From the NCBI GenBank assembly GCA_015488935.1, contig WFMU01000417.1, forward strand, positions 1 to 8,272: a stretch of 8,272 nt of DNA, in the 5' to 3' direction. This document shows positions 6,785 through 8,272 of the stretch, in pieces. The position numbers were made by a program, and so were the translations under genes. Position 1 is the stretch's first letter; each line of letters opens with the position of its first letter. This DNA is from Flavobacteriaceae bacterium (GTDB lineage Bacteria > Bacteroidota > Bacteroidia > Flavobacteriales > Flavobacteriaceae). Below the pieces are notes generated by a model. The model searched no databases. It saw only the letters and a list, made by a program, of their open reading frames with translations, and was not told where the DNA came from.

Positions 6785-8062
6785 CTAGTAACCGTATTTT
6801 CCTTTCCAGCGTTGTTTTAAAATTTCTCTAAATTTATTTTCTCGTTGGTTGTTACTTGGCTCGTATATTTTTGTTTTTGCAATTTCATCAGGCAAAAATT
6901 CTTGCTCTGTAAAACCTCCTTCGTAACTGTGGGCATATTTATAATTATCGCCATAACCTAAATCTTTCATTAGCTTGGTTGGTGCATTTCGCAAGTGTAA
7001 TGGAACGGATAAATTTCCTGTTTTCTTTACCAAATCTAATGCCATATCAATTGCTTTATACGATGCATTGCTTTTTGCTGAATTTGCTAAATATACCACA
7101 CATTGTGCTAGTATAATTCGCGATTCTGGATTTCCAATTACCGATACTGCCTGAAAGGTATTATTTGCCATAATAAATGCTGTTGGATTGGCATTTCCTA
7201 TATCTTCGGAAGATAAAATCAACAGCCTTCGTGCAATAAATTTTACATCTTCTCCTCCATCTATCATTCTTGCCAACCAGTATAATGCTCCATTTGGGTC
7301 AGAGCCTCGTATGGATTTTATAAATGCTGAAATTATATCGTAATGCTGTTCTCCCGTTTTATCGTAACGTACTAAATTTTGTTGGATATTTTCTTCTACT
7401 AAATCGTTGGTTACTACTACTGGTTCTTTGACTGAATTTACGAGTAATTCGAAAATATTTAGTAATTTTCTAGCATCTCCTCCAGAATATTGTAAGAGTA
7501 AATCGGTTTCTTTTAACGTAATTTCTTTTTTTGATAGTATCTCGTCTTTTACCAATGCTCTATCTAACAAAGCCAATAAATCTTCTTTTCCAAAAGCATT
7601 TAAGGTATATACTTGACATCGTGATAGCAATGCTGGTATTACTTCAAAACTTGGATTTTCGGTTGTTGCTCCTATTAAGGTTACCCAGCCTTTTTCTACT
7701 GCGCCTAATAAAGAATCTTGCTGTGATTTGCTAAAACGATGGATTTCATCTATAAATAGTATTGGATTTTTAGTGGTGAATAATCCACCGCTATTTTTTG
7801 CTTTTTCGATAACATCTCGGATGTCTTTTACTCCTGAATTTATGGCACTTAATGCATAAAATGGTCTGCCTGATTCATTGGCAATAATATTTGCTAGTGT
7901 GGTCTTTCCGATTCCTGGTGGTCCCCAAAAAATGAGACTTGGTATGATACCGTTTTTAATATGTGTGGTAAGCTTTCCTCTTTCGCCAACAAGATGCTGC
8001 TGCGAAATATAATCGTTCAAAACTTTTGGTCGTATCCGCTCTGCTAAAGGTGCTTTATTCAT
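6785..8062 (-). CDS. rarA: Replication-associated recombination protein A (AAA+ ATPase)
   Basis: A complete 425-residue RarA (MgsA, eukaryotic homologue WRNIP1). This cytoplasmic tetrameric ATPase is related to clamp-loader subunits, works with SSB at stalled replication forks and gaps, and influences recombination. N-terminal [22 protein letters not shown] is typical of the family. AAA+ motifs: Walker [10 protein letters not shown] (47-55), Walker B LFIDEIH (102-108), sensor 1 GATTENP (131-137), arginine finger in LLSRCQ (R148), sensor 2 in GGDARKLLN (R198). The C-terminal tetramerisation region carries the hallmark stretch [20 protein letters not shown] (241-260) and then [10 protein letters not shown] and [10 protein letters not shown]. 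Length is near the family norm of about 420-450, with no missing motif, so it is probably functional. The start ATG (8060-8062) fits conserved N-termini; the leader has no Shine-Dalgarno site. The symbol mgsA also names methylglyoxal synthase, so rarA is preferred. It is convergent with the lipoprotein gene, with a repeat array upstream. Confidence 0.96.
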   Translation of the reverse strand: MNKAPLAERIRPKVLNDYISQQHLVGERGKLTTHIKNGIIPSLIFWGPPGIGKTTLANIIANESGRPFYALSAINSGVKDIRDVIEKAKNSGGLFTTKNPILFIDEIHRFSKSQQDSLLGAVEKGWVTLIGATTENPSFEVIPALLSRCQVYTLNAFGKEDLLALLDRALVKDEILSKKEITLKETDLLLQYSGGDARKLLNIFELLVNSVKEPVVVTNDLVEENIQQNLVRYDKTGEQHYDIISAFIKSIRGSDPNGALYWLARMIDGGEDVKFIARRLLILSSEDIGNANPTAFIMANNTFQAVSVIGNPESRIILAQCVVYLANSAKSNASYKAIDMALDLVKKTGNLSVPLHLRNAPTKLMKDLGYGDNYKYAHSYEGGFTEQEFLPDEIAKTKIYEPSNNQRENKFREILKQRWKGKYGY

Positions 8063-8112
8063 ACGGTAAAAATAGGTAAAAAAGTTGAATTATTTGTTTA
8101 TTTTAAGTTAAG

Positions 8113-8272
8113 CATAAAAGACATAAAAGAGCATAAAAGTTGTTTGTATCTTTGGGTTTACCATAAAAGACATAAAAGAGCATAAAAGTTGTTTGTGGAT
8201 TGGGGAAATTGGGGTTACCATAAAAGACATAAAAGAGCATAAAAGTTGTTTGTATGTTTGGGGAAATTGGGG
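8113..8272. repeat. Tandem repeat array of CATAAAAG triplets, at least three units
   Basis: Three copies of an identical 35-bp core lie at 8113-8147, 8162-8196 and 8219-8253. Each core is three CATAAAAG octamers, with starts 9 and 10 bp apart, followed by TTGTTTGT. The tails vary: 14 nt (8148-8161), 22 nt (8197-8218) and 19 nt to the edge (8254-8272), so the period is 49 then 57 bp. Tails 2 and 3 share GGGGAAATTGGGG; tails 1 and 2 end in TTAC. The array starts 50 bp upstream of the rarA start codon and is cut by the window edge, so more copies may follow. No ORF covers it. The A4 tracts recur at about one helical turn, which favours DNA curvature. Function is unknown; a protein-binding array, a multiplied promoter region or a selfish extragenic repeat are all possible. 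Confidence 0.9.

Noticed and set aside
7407..7734. Plus-strand ORFs of 67-69 codons inside rarA
   Set aside because: They are antisense to the conserved AAA+ region, overlap each other in different frames and have no recognisable domain.
8063..8112. rarA promoter on the minus strand (TATTTTTA near 8068-8075)
   Set aside because: One mismatch to the -7 consensus, no -33 partner, and it would start transcription at or inside the start codon. The real promoter may lie further upstream, in or beyond the repeat array.
8113..8272. CRISPR array
   Set aside because: The 35-bp cores are identical, but the tails between them are only 14 and 22 nt, share sequence with each other, and the core is itself made of short sub-repeats. 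No cas gene is visible.
8202..8272. Firm G-quadruplex call
   Set aside because: The four GGGG runs are in two pairs separated by 44 nt, too long for a normal single G-quadruplex loop; kept only as an observation.

Overview
The window looks like chromosomal DNA from a marine or soil Flavobacteriia-type Bacteroidota. The evidence is strongly AT-rich sequence, A-rich leaders instead of Shine-Dalgarno sites, a promoter of the Bacteroidota form (TTTG, 20-nt gap, TAnnTTTG), a type IX secretion (T9SS) C-terminal sorting domain, GEVED domains and WG-repeat proteins. No phage, transposon, tRNA, rRNA or CRISPR gene was seen.

Layout: (1) 3-989 (+), the 3' part of a WG-repeat protein whose start lies left of the window. 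(2) 990-1183, an intergenic stretch with a perfect 12-bp-stem hairpin without a T-tract, then a good promoter. (3) 1184-6187 (+), a 1667-residue secreted multidomain enzyme: signal peptide, accessory beta domain, zinc amidase of the PGRP/Amidase_2 family, FN3-like domain, a glutamine-amidotransferase-like domain lacking cysteine, a cadherin-like Ig domain, a GHL10 (DUF187) TIM-barrel glycosidase, FN3, two GEVED repeats and a T9SS type A sorting domain. It ends at a strong intrinsic terminator, so it is probably monocistronic. (4) 6289-6774 (+), a small SnoaL/NTF2-like lipoprotein. (5) 6785-8062 (-), rarA (mgsA), the conserved AAA+ replication-recombination ATPase, convergent with the lipoprotein gene. 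(6) 8113-8272, at least three tandem copies of an unusual repeat built from triplets of CATAAAAG, running off the right edge.

The most notable object is the giant enzyme. An amidase that strips stem peptides from peptidoglycan is joined to a glycosidase of the family containing E. coli DigH, which cuts glycan strands that have lost their peptides. The first module would make the substrate of the second, giving a self-contained two-step peptidoglycan-degrading machine exported by T9SS. This is inference from domain identity. The second object of interest is the right-hand tandem repeat, with A4 tracts spaced 9-10 bp apart (likely bent DNA or a protein-binding array) and variable tails that carry TAnnTTTG-like motifs and paired GGGG runs. 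The genes do not form an obvious common pathway; each appears to be an independent transcription unit.
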